A stretch of DNA of 64,000 nt from JACQAP01 sp965233135 (GTDB lineage Bacteria; Pseudomonadota; Gammaproteobacteria; Burkholderiales; JACQAP01): positions 7,594 through 71,593 of the forward strand of contig CBDDRM010000010.1 of the NCBI GenBank assembly GCA_965233135.1. Direction: 5' to 3'. The position numbers and the translations under genes are program-made. Under the pieces are notes generated by a model that was given only the letters and a program-made list of their open reading frames with translations, did no database searches and was not told the origin of the DNA. Of this stretch, positions 24,601 through 33,150 are shown piece by piece (position 1 is the stretch's first letter; every line of letters starts with the position of its first letter).

Positions 24601-26943
24601 CGCGCGCGGCTGCAGGACGACATTGACTTGAATCTGCTGCCGGTGTTCCTAGAGGAAGCGGCAGATCTGGCGCCGCGCATCGGGCAGGAACTGCGCGACT
24701 GGCGGGCGCATCCGGCGGAGCGCCAGCTGCCGCAATCCATCGCCCGGCTGTTGCACACATTCAAAGGCAGCGCGCGCATGGCGGGCGCCATGGGTCTGGG
24801 AGAACTTACCCACAGCATGGAGGCCCGCGTATCGGTGGTCGCCCAGCTCGGGTCGATTCCCGAGAGCGTGTTCGATGGCCTCGAACACTCCTTCGATCGC
24901 ATTGGCGTGTTACTGGAACGACTGTCCCGGCTCCAGGACGCGAATCCGGACTCTGACGCCGCCGACAACACCGCGCAAACCGATCGCAGTTTCAGCTTGA
25001 GCCTCGATACCAGGGGCATGATTGCGTCCGGAGATATCAGGCAGGCCCTGCGCGATGGCACGGCAGGGCCGGCCTCCCAACCCGCGCAGGCCGGGGCAGC
25101 GCCCCCTGCGCACCCCGCCAGAGCGCCGCTGCTGCTGCGTGTGCGCGCGGAGCGCGTGGAACAGCTGGTGGCCGGTGCCGGCGAAGTGGCCATTGCCCGC
25201 TCCCGACTCGATGGCGAGGTGCGCGCAATGCGCGGCACGATGCGCGATATTTCCGTCAACCTGGTGCGTCTCAGAGCGCTCTCGCGCGAACTCGAGATCC
25301 AGGCGCAGTCGCAGATGCAGTCGAGCATGGTTCAGCATAAGGGCGCCGACGATGCGCTCGATCCGCTGGAGTTCGACCGCTACACCCGGCTGCAGGAATT
25401 GACGCGCTTCATTGCCGAAAGCGCTGGCGACGTTGCAACCTTGCAGCAGAACATCGGCCGCAATCTCGACAACTGCGAGACGGCGCTGGAAGCGCAGGCG
25501 CGCATGACCCGGGCGCTGCAAGACGGATTGATGAGCGTTCGCATGATTCCTTTTGCAAGCCTGAACGAGCGTCTGTTCCGGGTCGTGCGGCTGACGGCCC
25601 GTGAATCCGCAAAGCGCGTGAAACTGGACATCCGCGGCGATAAAGTGGAACTGGACCGCGGCGTGATCGAGCGCATCATCGGGCCGCTCGAGCATTTGCT
25701 GCGTAACGCGGTCGTGCACGGTATTGAAACCACGCAACACCGGCTCACTGCGGGCAAACCGGCGGCAGGCGAGATCACGCTGGAAGTCCGGCAGGAGGGC
25801 AATGAGGTCTCGCTGATCTTGCGGGACGATGGCCGCGGCCTCGACATTGCCGCGCTGCGCGCCAAGGCAATCGCAGCCGGGCTCATCAAGACCGATTTGT
25901 TGCTCGCCGATTCACAGATCGTGCAGTTCGCTTTTGCCTCCGGGGTAAGCACTGCAGACAACGTGACCGAATCCGCCGGCCGCGGCGTGGGTCTCGATGT
26001 GGTGCGCAGCGAAGTTGGCGCGCTGGGCGGCCGCGTGGAAGTGTCCTTTGAACCCGACAAAGGCACCACCTTTTCGATCCATCTGCCGCTGATGGTTGCG
26101 GTAATGCATGTATTGCTGGTCCGCTGTGGCGGTCAGCAGTTTGCGTTGCCGACCCTGATGGTCAGCCAGGTGCGCGCCGTTGCGCCGCACTCGCTGGCGC
26201 GTTTGTACGATGTCGGCCGCGTCGACTGGCGCGGCGAAGCCTTTCCCGTACACGATTTGCGGGTGCTCCTCGGAATGGAGGCCCGACAGGAAAGGCAAGT
26301 TCAGCGCCATACACCGCTCATTCTGATTCGCGGCGGCATGCAGCGCCTTGCCGTTCAGGTGGACGAAATCGTCGGTCACGAGGAAGTCGTGGTGAAGAAC
26401 ATCGGTACGCAAGTCGCGCGGGTATCTGGCATGACCGGTGCCGCGGTGCGCGGCGGTGGCGAGATCGTGCTGATCCTGGATCCGGTGCAGCTGACGCGTC
26501 GCGCGCCCGTGCATCGCCTTGCGCCACCGCCTTCAGGGAACAATACAAGTGAAGCGGCGCCGGTAGCGGTCGTCACGGTGTTGGTGGTCGATGACTCCGC
26601 TACGGTGCGCAAGGTCACCAATCGGATCCTGACGCGTCAGGGCTACAGCGTAATCGAAGCGCGCGATGGCGTCGAGGCCCTGGAAAAGCTGCGCGCAGCG
26701 GTGCCCTCGGTCATTCTGCTCGACGTGGAAATGCCGCGCATGGATGGCTTCGAGTTATTGCGACGCTTGCGCGAGGAGCCGGCACAGCGCGACATTCCGG
26801 TGATCATGATCACTTCACGCACGGCTGAGAAGCATCGCAAGATGGCGATGGATCTCGGCGCCAACGTATTTCTCGGCAAGCCTTTCGAGGAGCAGGATCT
26901 GCTCGCTCAGGTCGCTCGGGTAACGGTCAAGGGATCGGGCTGA
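21601..26943 (+). CDS. chpA: ChpA/PilL hybrid CheA-type histidine kinase
   Basis: A 1780-residue kinase of the Pil-Chp system. The N-terminal 580 residues are helical with HPt-like repeats lacking an obvious phosphorylatable His. Three HPt domains follow with His697 (SFHTLKGSGR), His870 (FAHTLSGIAGT) and His1052 (LLHTFKGSARM), then the dimerisation helices, the CheA HATPase (Asn1369 in LLRNAVVHG, DDGRGLD), a CheW-like domain (about 1495-1635) and a C-terminal receiver (Asp1708 in ILLDVEMPRMDG). It phosphorylates PilG and PilH to steer twitching. A Leu-Glu-Pro repeat linker (592-638) joins the N-part to the first HPt. GTG start 3 bases after pilJ. Confidence 0.92.
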   Translation: MATTQTRPYGVDVSAFGAIAAEVERVLQGVASALEDRRSLAAVCRDLAKIRAVLEVADVAVIARVVQEIESLAGGVARESAPIADHALGVCREALKAVRRAVSELASGSQSASLDAVLHELLITSGHDRLAAAQASFKPDLSRLPPARDAADVTAAAPETLRAARARFQKALLSWIRDADQRAPVALREVVEDIEASLEDAAARAPWWIASGFFEVLAEGGVEPVAQARRLCAALDLHLRNILDGAAAAPETLMREMLYFIAVSPSTSERVTAVRRTYLEEASSPAINATAIGAALAEERWDALKRSCETALHGTAQQWGEFQSALLHAARSTPGEAGVAGVFEQLHAAAAGMHDQTGRIRETLAAEMATALLFVEDACASMAAGTSAPDPAQVEAMVRRLQAARSGEIDHTAQRVNLQGRVAQQAREQAAINSVAGEVFAVLTAASLGLESFFADRTAYAALDAADHALRLAHGVLKVMAESQAAAAAGYCRDQIARFRAGTSTDSEKDFAQVASVLSGLTYYVEQVRFGETDFAAIMRKAGALDCIGGEPMQITHPEAAPGEVFDITEAMALELSPLLHNENEQPLAAPLEPLESLDALEPSEPIAPLEPTDLLHPLEPLQPPEPLELLEPLEPLQPAQQSLLSAVWDQPADAGLLGIFLDEALEVLGAVRDGLSKLTDAPADTAALATIRRSFHTLKGSGRMVGLDALSEAASEVEQVMNGVMESALPASNDLNALLNLACEQFESWIAELQRAGKARIDAQTLSLSAACFKRGLPLCLPAPARPAFETEPAVQLQGGTGSPQLLPTADQGVTQTVEIGAVRISGALYASFMQEARQLVSGLRSELDGMKARVESRAASHDLLRFAHTLSGIAGTVRINAIQQLAGAMEDVAELLHREALDTSLEDEALFDESLAALQMMIDSVAACAQPQARDDLAGELKSLAQRLAVQLDAAVTQAQRSGETAFSLGDGLAAAAEVSILPDAANALEAPRGLDRRRARLQDDIDLNLLPVFLEEAADLAPRIGQELRDWRAHPAERQLPQSIARLLHTFKGSARMAGAMGLGELTHSMEARVSVVAQLGSIPESVFDGLEHSFDRIGVLLERLSRLQDANPDSDAADNTAQTDRSFSLSLDTRGMIASGDIRQALRDGTAGPASQPAQAGAAPPAHPARAPLLLRVRAERVEQLVAGAGEVAIARSRLDGEVRAMRGTMRDISVNLVRLRALSRELEIQAQSQMQSSMVQHKGADDALDPLEFDRYTRLQELTRFIAESAGDVATLQQNIGRNLDNCETALEAQARMTRALQDGLMSVRMIPFASLNERLFRVVRLTARESAKRVKLDIRGDKVELDRGVIERIIGPLEHLLRNAVVHGIETTQHRLTAGKPAAGEITLEVRQEGNEVSLILRDDGRGLDIAALRAKAIAAGLIKTDLLLADSQIVQFAFASGVSTADNVTESAGRGVGLDVVRSEVGALGGRVEVSFEPDKGTTFSIHLPLMVAVMHVLLVRCGGQQFALPTLMVSQVRAVAPHSLARLYDVGRVDWRGEAFPVHDLRVLLGMEARQERQVQRHTPLILIRGGMQRLAVQVDEIVGHEEVVVKNIGTQVARVSGMTGAAVRGGGEIVLILDPVQLTRRAPVHRLAPPPSGNNTSEAAPVAVVTVLVVDDSATVRKVTNRILTRQGYSVIEARDGVEALEKLRAAVPSVILLDVEMPRMDGFELLRRLREEPAQRDIPVIMITSRTAEKHRKMAMDLGANVFLGKPFEEQDLLAQVARVTVKGSG
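23371..23520 (+). repeat. In-frame LEPLEP repeat linker in chpA
   Basis: About ten degenerate copies of a nine-base unit like GAGCCATTG encode residues 592-638, rich in Leu, Glu and Pro (LEPLE, LQPPEPLE, LLEPLEP). It makes an extended acidic, proline-rich hinge between the N-terminal helical part and the first HPt domain. Such repeats often vary in copy number between strains. Confidence 0.85.
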
Positions 26944-26946
26944 ACC

Positions 26947-28263
26947 ATGCCAGGCGTCCGGCCGCAGGCGGATCTCGACGGGAATCCGAGCGTTCTGATT
27001 GCCGATGCATCGGAGGAGCGGCGCCACCTCATGATGCAATACGTGGCCATTGAATGGCCCAACGCTGCGATCACGGAGTTGGAATCCTCTGCGACGGCAC
27101 TCGATTGCGCCGGGCCGCGGATCGCCGATTTCGATATGTTGATGGTGGGCCTGAGCGGGCAGGAAGCGGCCGATACCGGATGGCTGGACACGATTCGGGC
27201 GCAAGCCGGCGCGCCGGTCGTGGTGGCCCTGATCGAGGGGCCGCAGGCTGCAGCTCAGGCATTGTTGCAGCGGGGGGTCTACTGCCAGGGCCGGGACAAC
27301 ATGACCACCGCCGAGATCCGCAAGATGCTGCGTGCCGCGTTGCGCGAGCGCCTGTCGGGGGCCGGAGCGCCCGACAATACCACCATCATAGATACCGGAT
27401 TTCTGACCGGCGCCGCGGCTACTCATCCCCTCCAGCGACCGTCATTGAAACGCGTGCAAATCCGCGGCTTTCAATTGCTCAGAAAACTCGGCAGGGGCGG
27501 CATGTCGGAAGTGTATCTGGCGCAAAACACGGCAACGCGCCAGATGTGCGCGCTCAAGGTCCTTCCCGGAGAAGGCGTCAGCGCGTCGGTATTGGAATTG
27601 TTCATCGAAGAGTGCAGCGTCGTTTCAGAGCTGGACAGTCCCTACGTCGTTAGAATTTTCGAGCACGGCGTGACCGACGAGTGCCTGTTCGTCGCGATGG
27701 AATATATTCAGGGTGGCGACCTCCGGGAAAGACTCGCGCTCGGTGTGAGCGCCGAGGAAGCCACCCGCATTCTGCAGCAATTGGCTCGAGCGCTGGATGT
27801 CGTTCATCGGGCTGGAATCGTTCATGGCGACATCAAGCCGCAAAACGTCATGTTCCGCGACGCTCACTCGCTGGTTCTCGTGGATTTCGGCGTGTCACGT
27901 GTGGTCGAGACGACCACCGTGGTGCGTGCCGGCCAGGTAGTGGGCACACCATCCTATATCAGTCCGGAACATGTGCTCGGTCAGCCGATGGGCGGTCGCA
28001 GCGATCTGTACAGTGCCGGAGTGCTGTTTTTTGAAATGCTGACGGGGCACAAACCCTTCTCGGCCGGCAGCGTCGATGAACTGCTGCGAATGCATGTGCA
28101 GGTCCCCCCGCCGCGTCTGCCGCGTGCGCTCGGGGCGTACCAGGAACTGGTCGACCGCTTGCTCGCCAAGAAACCCGAAGACCGGTTCTATTGCGCGGCG
28201 GACCTCATCCCCTATCTCGAGACCGCCGGCCTGGCGCGTTCCACCCATCAACCCACCATCTAA
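26947..28263 (+). CDS. Ser/Thr protein kinase with receiver-like N-terminus
   Basis: A 438-residue protein. Residues 14-135 have receiver-like strand-helix order (SVLIADASEERRHLMMQY, FDMLMVGLSGQEA, PVVVALIEG) but Gly replaces the acceptor Asp region and no switch Lys is seen. Residues about 176-425 are a eukaryotic-type kinase: GRGGMSEVY, Lys204 (ALKVL), VHGDIKPQN (His293, Asp295, Lys297; Gly instead of Arg before the catalytic Asp), VDFGVSR (Asp313) and YISPEH. A transmembrane segment is missing, so it is cytosolic. It starts 3 bases after chpA. I infer a phospho-signalling branch tied to Pil-Chp. Confidence 0.88.
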   Translation: MPGVRPQADLDGNPSVLIADASEERRHLMMQYVAIEWPNAAITELESSATALDCAGPRIADFDMLMVGLSGQEAADTGWLDTIRAQAGAPVVVALIEGPQAAAQALLQRGVYCQGRDNMTTAEIRKMLRAALRERLSGAGAPDNTTIIDTGFLTGAAATHPLQRPSLKRVQIRGFQLLRKLGRGGMSEVYLAQNTATRQMCALKVLPGEGVSASVLELFIEECSVVSELDSPYVVRIFEHGVTDECLFVAMEYIQGGDLRERLALGVSAEEATRILQQLARALDVVHRAGIVHGDIKPQNVMFRDAHSLVLVDFGVSRVVETTTVVRAGQVVGTPSYISPEHVLGQPMGGRSDLYSAGVLFFEMLTGHKPFSAGSVDELLRMHVQVPPPRLPRALGAYQELVDRLLAKKPEDRFYCAADLIPYLETAGLARSTHQPTI

Positions 28264-28273
28264 GGAGTTACGC

Positions 28274-28696
28274 ATGGCTTACACCGACAAGTTCAGAGCA
28301 CAACATGGCGATTTGCTGAACGTCGCCAATGCAATGGGTGCTCTTCTGAATGCCGATCTGCTGCGCAAGGACGCCACCGAGGTCAGGCATTTGCTGTCAG
28401 TCTTGCATGGGAAACTCAGCGTGCACCTGGCAATGGAAGACAAGAGCCTTTATCCGCGCCTGCTCAGTCATCATGACGGCGCCATTCGCGATACCACGCA
28501 GCGCTATATCGACGAAATGGGTGCCTTGGCCGGCGCGTTCAAGGCCTATGTCGGCAAATGGCCCACCCCGTCGGCGATCCAGGCGAATCCGGAAGCGTTT
28601 ATCGCCGAAACCAGCGGCGTGTTCGATGCGCTCGGCAAGCGCATCGTGCTCGAAAATAAAGAGTTGTACGTGATGGCCGACGAACAGGCGGCCTGA
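28274..28696 (+). CDS. Hemerythrin HHE-domain protein
   Basis: A 140-residue four-helix protein of the hemerythrin-like HHE type. Candidate diiron ligands: His10 (RAQHGDLL), His and Glu in LHGKLSVHLAMEDKSLYPRL, and a late Glu/His region (ENKELYVMAD). Such proteins bind O2 or sense NO/O2, sometimes repairing iron centres. ATG 28274 has AAGGAG directly before; the frame upstream is inside the kinase gene. It is the last gene of the pilG-to-hemerythrin run and converges on a cupin gene 2 bases away. Confidence 0.88.
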   Translation: MAYTDKFRAQHGDLLNVANAMGALLNADLLRKDATEVRHLLSVLHGKLSVHLAMEDKSLYPRLLSHHDGAIRDTTQRYIDEMGALAGAFKAYVGKWPTPSAIQANPEAFIAETSGVFDALGKRIVLENKELYVMADEQAA

Positions 28697-28698
28697 CC

Positions 28699-29052
28699 TT
28701 ATTTCTTTTCGCGCAGGTAAGCGTCGTCGCCGTTGATCCAATCCTCGCGCGGTGGCGTGAAGATATCGTAAGCGACCAGCGTTTCGACCGCTTCCGCCGT
28801 GTGCGGCACGTTAGCCGGTATGAAGATCATCTCGTTGGGACCGACCTCCACGGTTTTGCCTTCGAGCTTGAAGCGCCACAGGCCGCTGGTCACGAACGTC
28901 ATCTGCTGATTGTCGTGCGCATGCAGCGGCACGACATAGCCTTTCTCCACCAGGGTTTGACCAATCATGATCTTGCCGTCCCAGGCCAGCTTGCGGACGA
29001 ATTTGTCATTGAGTTTTTCAGCGGGAACCGTGTCCCAGTTGATGTGTTTCAA
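28699..29052 (-). CDS. Small cupin-domain protein
   Basis: A 117-residue single cupin. Metal-site motifs: PLHAHDNQQMTFVTSG (two His and Gln in the Glu position) and PANVPHTAEA (last His). Function unknown; such small cupins act as isomerases, dioxygenases or regulators. The likely start is TTG 29052, with CGGAGA 6 bases before on the minus strand; the open frame extends much further upstream but into sequence overlapping the terminator of the next gene, which argues against it. Confidence 0.75.
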   Translation of the reverse strand: MKHINWDTVPAEKLNDKFVRKLAWDGKIMIGQTLVEKGYVVPLHAHDNQQMTFVTSGLWRFKLEGKTVEVGPNEMIFIPANVPHTAEAVETLVAYDIFTPPREDWINGDDAYLREKK

Positions 29053-29183
29053 GGCGAGTCTCCGTTCAGTAAATATTCTTCGCCGAGCATAGCATTGCTC
29101 ACGCCGCGCATGATCCGGCGGATGTTCTGAACCGCAATTATGCCGCTTGCCCCGGGTTTCGAGCCGGCAAGAGAATAAGAAGC

Positions 29184-29210
29184 AAAAAAACGGGGAGCCA
29201 AAGCTCCCCG
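29184..29210 (-). terminator. Rho-independent terminator of the amidohydrolase gene
   Basis: Stem CGGGGAGC/GCTCCCCG with a 4-base loop, followed on the minus strand by seven T, 19 bases after the amidohydrolase stop. Confidence 0.93.
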
Positions 29211-29228
29211 TTGCCTGCGTGAAATATC

Positions 29229-30734
29229 CTAGGCCGTCTTGGTTCCAACGAAGCCGTACGTGACGTTGTTGCGCTCGACCCCCTCGCCTTCGTAATGCTC
29301 CTTCATCAGGGCAAGCTGGTCGCGGCGCAGGTCGTCGTACTCCGCCTGGATCTTGTATTTGTAGATCCGGGCCGAGTTTTCGCCGAAAATCATGTTCTTG
29401 GTCTTGCCATCGGCGGCGCCAAGCTTCGTCTTCCACCCCATCTTCTTCATGATGTCATCCGGTACTTCGAGACGGCGAAACGCTTCGATCTGCCATTGCG
29501 GGCTGCCGTACCATACCGAATCCGTCCCCCACACCACGTGATCGGCGCCCATGTGGTTGACCATCTGGCCGATCATCGCGGCCGCTAGCCGCGGACTGGC
29601 TACCGCCACGGTCGCGAATGTCGTGCCCAGTTCGGCATAGACGTTCTTCAACCCGTGTTTGCTGGCGAGCTCGCACACATCCGTGGTCCAGTCGATGCGT
29701 CCGGTCTTCTCGAATTTGTCGAGCGAATATTGCGGATCCTCCAGGAAGTTTCTCATCGCGCCGTGATAGACGATGAAATTGATACCCGGCCAGTCTTTCG
29801 CGGCCTTCAGGATGTCATCCGGCGTGGCATGCTTCCAGACGTCCGGCCAGGACGTCTCATAGTCCCGCGGCAGCAGACCTTTATGAATACAGATGTTCCG
29901 GATGCCAGACTGCATCGCTTTCTCGTACCACGGATAGACGAGTTTCTCGTCGTCAAGCCGCCAGGCGGTGCCTTTGGTGGACGGTGAGAGCGGGTCGCCG
30001 ATCGTGTAGCACTTCCAGGCGTCGGGCTTGAGTTCTGCGATGCCGCGATCGACTTCGTCCATCCAGCCGTCCTGTCCCGGGGTAATGACGGTGTGCCCGA
30101 AAAGACGGCGCGAGCCTGCGACCTTGTTGATTGCGGCACGGGCCTGGATGATCTGGTCATTGGACAGCAGCCACCAGCTCGGATCGTCGAAAGGGGCCCC
30201 GGACAGCAGCGCCACTTTGGTATCGCTGTCGAGATAGATCTCCTTCAGATAATTCTGGAACTTGTAGCGCTGCAACACCAGCGGGATGTCGTTGAGCATG
30301 TCGGGATTCCAGTGCTCGGCGGCATACTTGCCCAGCCCCAGCAGCCCTTCCTTGTCGAAGTCGTCGCGCACGAAGTGCGTCTGGTCGTCGAAAATGAATT
30401 GCTTCTTGAGCGCTTTGGCGCGCGCGTCGGACATTTCTGTGTCTGCCGCTTCCGCTTCGGACACATTCCACACCGGACCGAACACTTCGTTCATGGCCAG
30501 GAACGCGACCGCCATGCCTGAGGTCGTCTTCAGGAATTGTCGACGGTCCATGTTCAGCTTGCGCGCGTACTGGTCCGCCAGCTCCTTGATGCGTCCTTCG
30601 ACCTGTTTCTGCTGCTCGGTTTGCGGCAGCGGATTGTATTCGCCGTTTGAGACGATCTGCGTGGGTACCGGGGACGCGAAGGCAGCGTCGTCGGCATTCT
30701 GGGTTTGGCTACGTTCTTTCTCGGTTAACCACAT
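29229..30734 (-). CDS. Tat-exported amidohydrolase family protein
   Basis: A 501-residue amidohydrolase (Amidohydro_2 type). A twin-arginine signal sits unusually far in: MDRRQFLKTTSGMAVAFLAMN at residues 62-82, Arg64-Arg65, preceded by about 60 polar residues. The catalytic part shows FDDQTHFVRDDF, CIHKGLL, FIVYHGAMRNF, NVYAELGTTF and VWGTDSVWYGSPQWQIEAFRRL, the last two resembling the metal Asp region of the family. ATG 30734 is supported by GGGGGAG 6 bases before; ATG 30551 would give a normal Tat signal but lacks a site. It is probably periplasmic; substrate unknown. A terminator follows. Confidence 0.85.
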   Translation of the reverse strand: MWLTEKERSQTQNADDAAFASPVPTQIVSNGEYNPLPQTEQQKQVEGRIKELADQYARKLNMDRRQFLKTTSGMAVAFLAMNEVFGPVWNVSEAEAADTEMSDARAKALKKQFIFDDQTHFVRDDFDKEGLLGLGKYAAEHWNPDMLNDIPLVLQRYKFQNYLKEIYLDSDTKVALLSGAPFDDPSWWLLSNDQIIQARAAINKVAGSRRLFGHTVITPGQDGWMDEVDRGIAELKPDAWKCYTIGDPLSPSTKGTAWRLDDEKLVYPWYEKAMQSGIRNICIHKGLLPRDYETSWPDVWKHATPDDILKAAKDWPGINFIVYHGAMRNFLEDPQYSLDKFEKTGRIDWTTDVCELASKHGLKNVYAELGTTFATVAVASPRLAAAMIGQMVNHMGADHVVWGTDSVWYGSPQWQIEAFRRLEVPDDIMKKMGWKTKLGAADGKTKNMIFGENSARIYKYKIQAEYDDLRRDQLALMKEHYEGEGVERNNVTYGFVGTKTA

Positions 30735-30949
30735 ACTTGACTCCCCCTAGGTGTAGGAATGATTTATGGGTGCACGGAACGTTCACGAGGCGGCACGGCC
30801 GGTTTTTTACACTTATTGCGCATGGCGCCGGTCACCACCAACTTCCTTTTTAGCACTTGAAGGGGCAGAGTCAAGACAAGGTTTCGCTGCGGCACCGCAG
30901 AATGCCGCGCCAAGCATTGCTACAATGGCGCCGCTCCCCTCGAACCAAA

Positions 30950-31996
30950 ATGAGAACCCTTCCCGATCCACGCCGTTACGTCGCATTCCCGGCACATTCG
31001 CTGGTAATGCTCGCGCAACAGCCTGCGAACCATCATTCTGCGATGCAGCACGGAAATCCGTCGCCCGCGCTGGTGGCTGCCATCGCCGCGGTGCTGAGCA
31101 GCGGCGATGACCGGTTGATCGAGGACGCGTTTGCACAGGCGCCGTCTGCTGGGGTTCTTCGGGCGCTAACATCGGCTCTCGATCTTGCGTTGCATGGTCC
31201 CGGCAACTCAGCACTGCAGTTACGACTGTTCGCGGTACCGGTATTGTTCGTTGCGGGCGGCCGCGCAGCATCAGTGATTCCTGGTGTTTTGCCAGACGTC
31301 GCAGCTGTGCACAGCCTTTTCGAGGCGCATGGAACGCTGGGACCCCTGAAAAATTTCGCACTGAGCGCAACGCTGAGCTCGGTTGCTGGTGTTGCCGCAC
31401 TCAAGCCAGGACAGATCTACCGCATCCTGCGCGAATCGGGCACGGACAACTATTCCCCTTTGGATCTTCCGCCCGCGGAAATTCGCATGGATCACGCGCA
31501 TGAAGCCGTCCACCTGCGTTTCTTGACGGGCGTATGCGTAACCGGCCCAGATGCTCCCGCGTTCCCGGAAAACGTCGGGGATATCGGTGCATGGGGTTTG
31601 CCTTTCACGCGCGCGCTGGCATCCCAGCTTGCGCAACCGGGGGTGACGCTGTTGCCCATTCCGCGCGTGCCGATGAGTTTGCACAAGGCGGTTTCAACAG
31701 GAAGGTTTGCCCGGAACGAACTGCGCTTCCAGTTATTTCTGACGTCGGCGCTGCGCAAATTTCGATCCAGTATCGGCGAAGCCATGGCGGTCGTGGAAGC
31801 TCGCGCCGATGGAAGCATCCACACCCGGCTCAGTTCGCCCTTTGATAGCTCAATGGCGCCCGAACACGCCTGGCCCCTGCAGCCCTGCGACGACCTTGGG
31901 GTCGTCGCCAGCAGCATCTTCAGCCTGCTCGACGAGTGCCGGGTGAGCGATGTGCAGGTCGCCGATACCGTGCAGCCGGTTCCCGCCTCGCATTAG
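30950..31996 (+). CDS. Conserved protein of unknown function
   Basis: A 348-residue protein that I do not recognise. It has no signal peptide or membrane helix. The composition is Ala/Leu rich with a helical N-half (about 35-110) and a more mixed C-half; TGRFARNELRFQLFLTSALRKFRSS (about 240-265) is the most distinctive stretch. ATG 30950 is chosen because the upstream extension is basic and unrelated in composition; a TACAAT hexamer lies at 30921-30926. It converges on the alpha/beta hydrolase gene and has no obvious functional neighbour. Confidence 0.65.
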   Translation: MRTLPDPRRYVAFPAHSLVMLAQQPANHHSAMQHGNPSPALVAAIAAVLSSGDDRLIEDAFAQAPSAGVLRALTSALDLALHGPGNSALQLRLFAVPVLFVAGGRAASVIPGVLPDVAAVHSLFEAHGTLGPLKNFALSATLSSVAGVAALKPGQIYRILRESGTDNYSPLDLPPAEIRMDHAHEAVHLRFLTGVCVTGPDAPAFPENVGDIGAWGLPFTRALASQLAQPGVTLLPIPRVPMSLHKAVSTGRFARNELRFQLFLTSALRKFRSSIGEAMAVVEARADGSIHTRLSSPFDSSMAPEHAWPLQPCDDLGVVASSIFSLLDECRVSDVQVADTVQPVPASH

Positions 31997-32005
31997 AACT
32001 GGTTA

Positions 32006-33058
32006 TTACAACGGCTCGTCGAGGAATAGCTGGACCTCGCGGAAAAGATGCAGGCGATTACGCTCCATAATCACGGAGTGCGTGCCTTCGCCTATTTCCA
32101 CATAGCGCTTCGTCGGTGCGTTGCGTAGCAGCGAAAACAATGCCTGTGCCATGTAAGCCGGCGTGTCCTGATCCCATTCGGCCTTGACAAGCAGCGTCGG
32201 GACGCGGATAAGCGCTGGATCGAAATAAGGTTTGCCAGCCGCCCAAAATTCGCGCACGTCGTGGATTACGCCGTTGGGCGCGCGAAGCTGCCCGCTCTCG
32301 CTTGCCTTCGGATCGGTTTTCCATGTTGCGTCGGCCCATGCATCGAACCAGCCGGTCGGAATCAGTGCGGCCTGCTTGTCTTCGGGAACGCCAGTGAGCC
32401 AGCGCTTCTTCGCGCTTTCCTTCGTGACCGTTCGATAGGAGCCCAACGGCCCGTCACCGCCGATCAATCCCGGCGTCGTGCGCAGCCAAAGCGGCGCAAA
32501 TAATGCGAGCTTTCTGACCTTGTCATTGTTGGCCGCCGTGTAGGTTGCCATGATCGAGGTGCCCCAGGACCAGCCCAGTAGACTGATCTTCGACGCGTTG
32601 CGTCGCTTCATGATGTAGTCCACGGCGGCGCTCACATCGCGCACCGCGACATCGGTAGTCACGATCGGGGGGTTGTCCTTTGCGGCTTGATCCATCTGCG
32701 AGGGACGCGTCGAGCGGCCGTAACCGCGCAAATCCACGAGATATACGTCCCAGCCGCGGGCGGCAATGTAGTCCATCCAGGACAAGCCGTCGAGTTGCAG
32801 ATCGAACGCAGTGGAAGCGGGGTACGTTGCCCCATGCACATAGAGCAGGATCTTGTCGACCGAGGGTGCCTTATCGCGCGGGCGCTTGTTGCGGATGAAC
32901 AGCTGGATCCCCGGCGTATCGGAGGCGATGAGCGTGTCTTCGGTGATCAGCGCCGCTGCGCCGGTGCTGGCATCGTCCGGCGTGGCCGCATGAGACGCCA
33001 TGGGAGCAGCGATGGCAATGGCGAGTGCGCCCAGAATAATTCGGACAAAGGTCTTCAA
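32006..33058 (-). CDS. Secreted alpha/beta hydrolase
   Basis: A 350-residue hydrolase with a Sec signal peptide (1-24, ending SHA). Alpha/beta-hydrolase landmarks: LLYVHGATYP (oxyanion HG), DVYLVDLRGYGRSTRP, the nucleophile elbow GWSWGTSIM, the acid in VKAEWDQDTP and the catalytic His in GEGTHSVIME. It hydrolyses an ester or lactone outside the cytoplasm; substrate unknown. It is divergent from the SrkA-type kinase gene across about 90 bases. Confidence 0.9.
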   Translation of the reverse strand: MKTFVRIILGALAIAIAAPMASHAATPDDASTGAAALITEDTLIASDTPGIQLFIRNKRPRDKAPSVDKILLYVHGATYPASTAFDLQLDGLSWMDYIAARGWDVYLVDLRGYGRSTRPSQMDQAAKDNPPIVTTDVAVRDVSAAVDYIMKRRNASKISLLGWSWGTSIMATYTAANNDKVRKLALFAPLWLRTTPGLIGGDGPLGSYRTVTKESAKKRWLTGVPEDKQAALIPTGWFDAWADATWKTDPKASESGQLRAPNGVIHDVREFWAAGKPYFDPALIRVPTLLVKAEWDQDTPAYMAQALFSLLRNAPTKRYVEIGEGTHSVIMERNRLHLFREVQLFLDEPL

Positions 33059-33150
33059 TACGTGCTCCTTATGGTGGATAGCGGAAGGTCACTGTATCGA
33101 AACTGGTCGTGGGCGTCATGTCGCGACGATCCCGCCGTTACAATCCGGCC

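Noticed and set aside
24186..25328. Minus-strand serine-rich open frame opposite chpA
   Set aside because: Ser/Arg-rich low-complexity translation typical of the antisense of Ala/Leu/Arg codons; no start signal.
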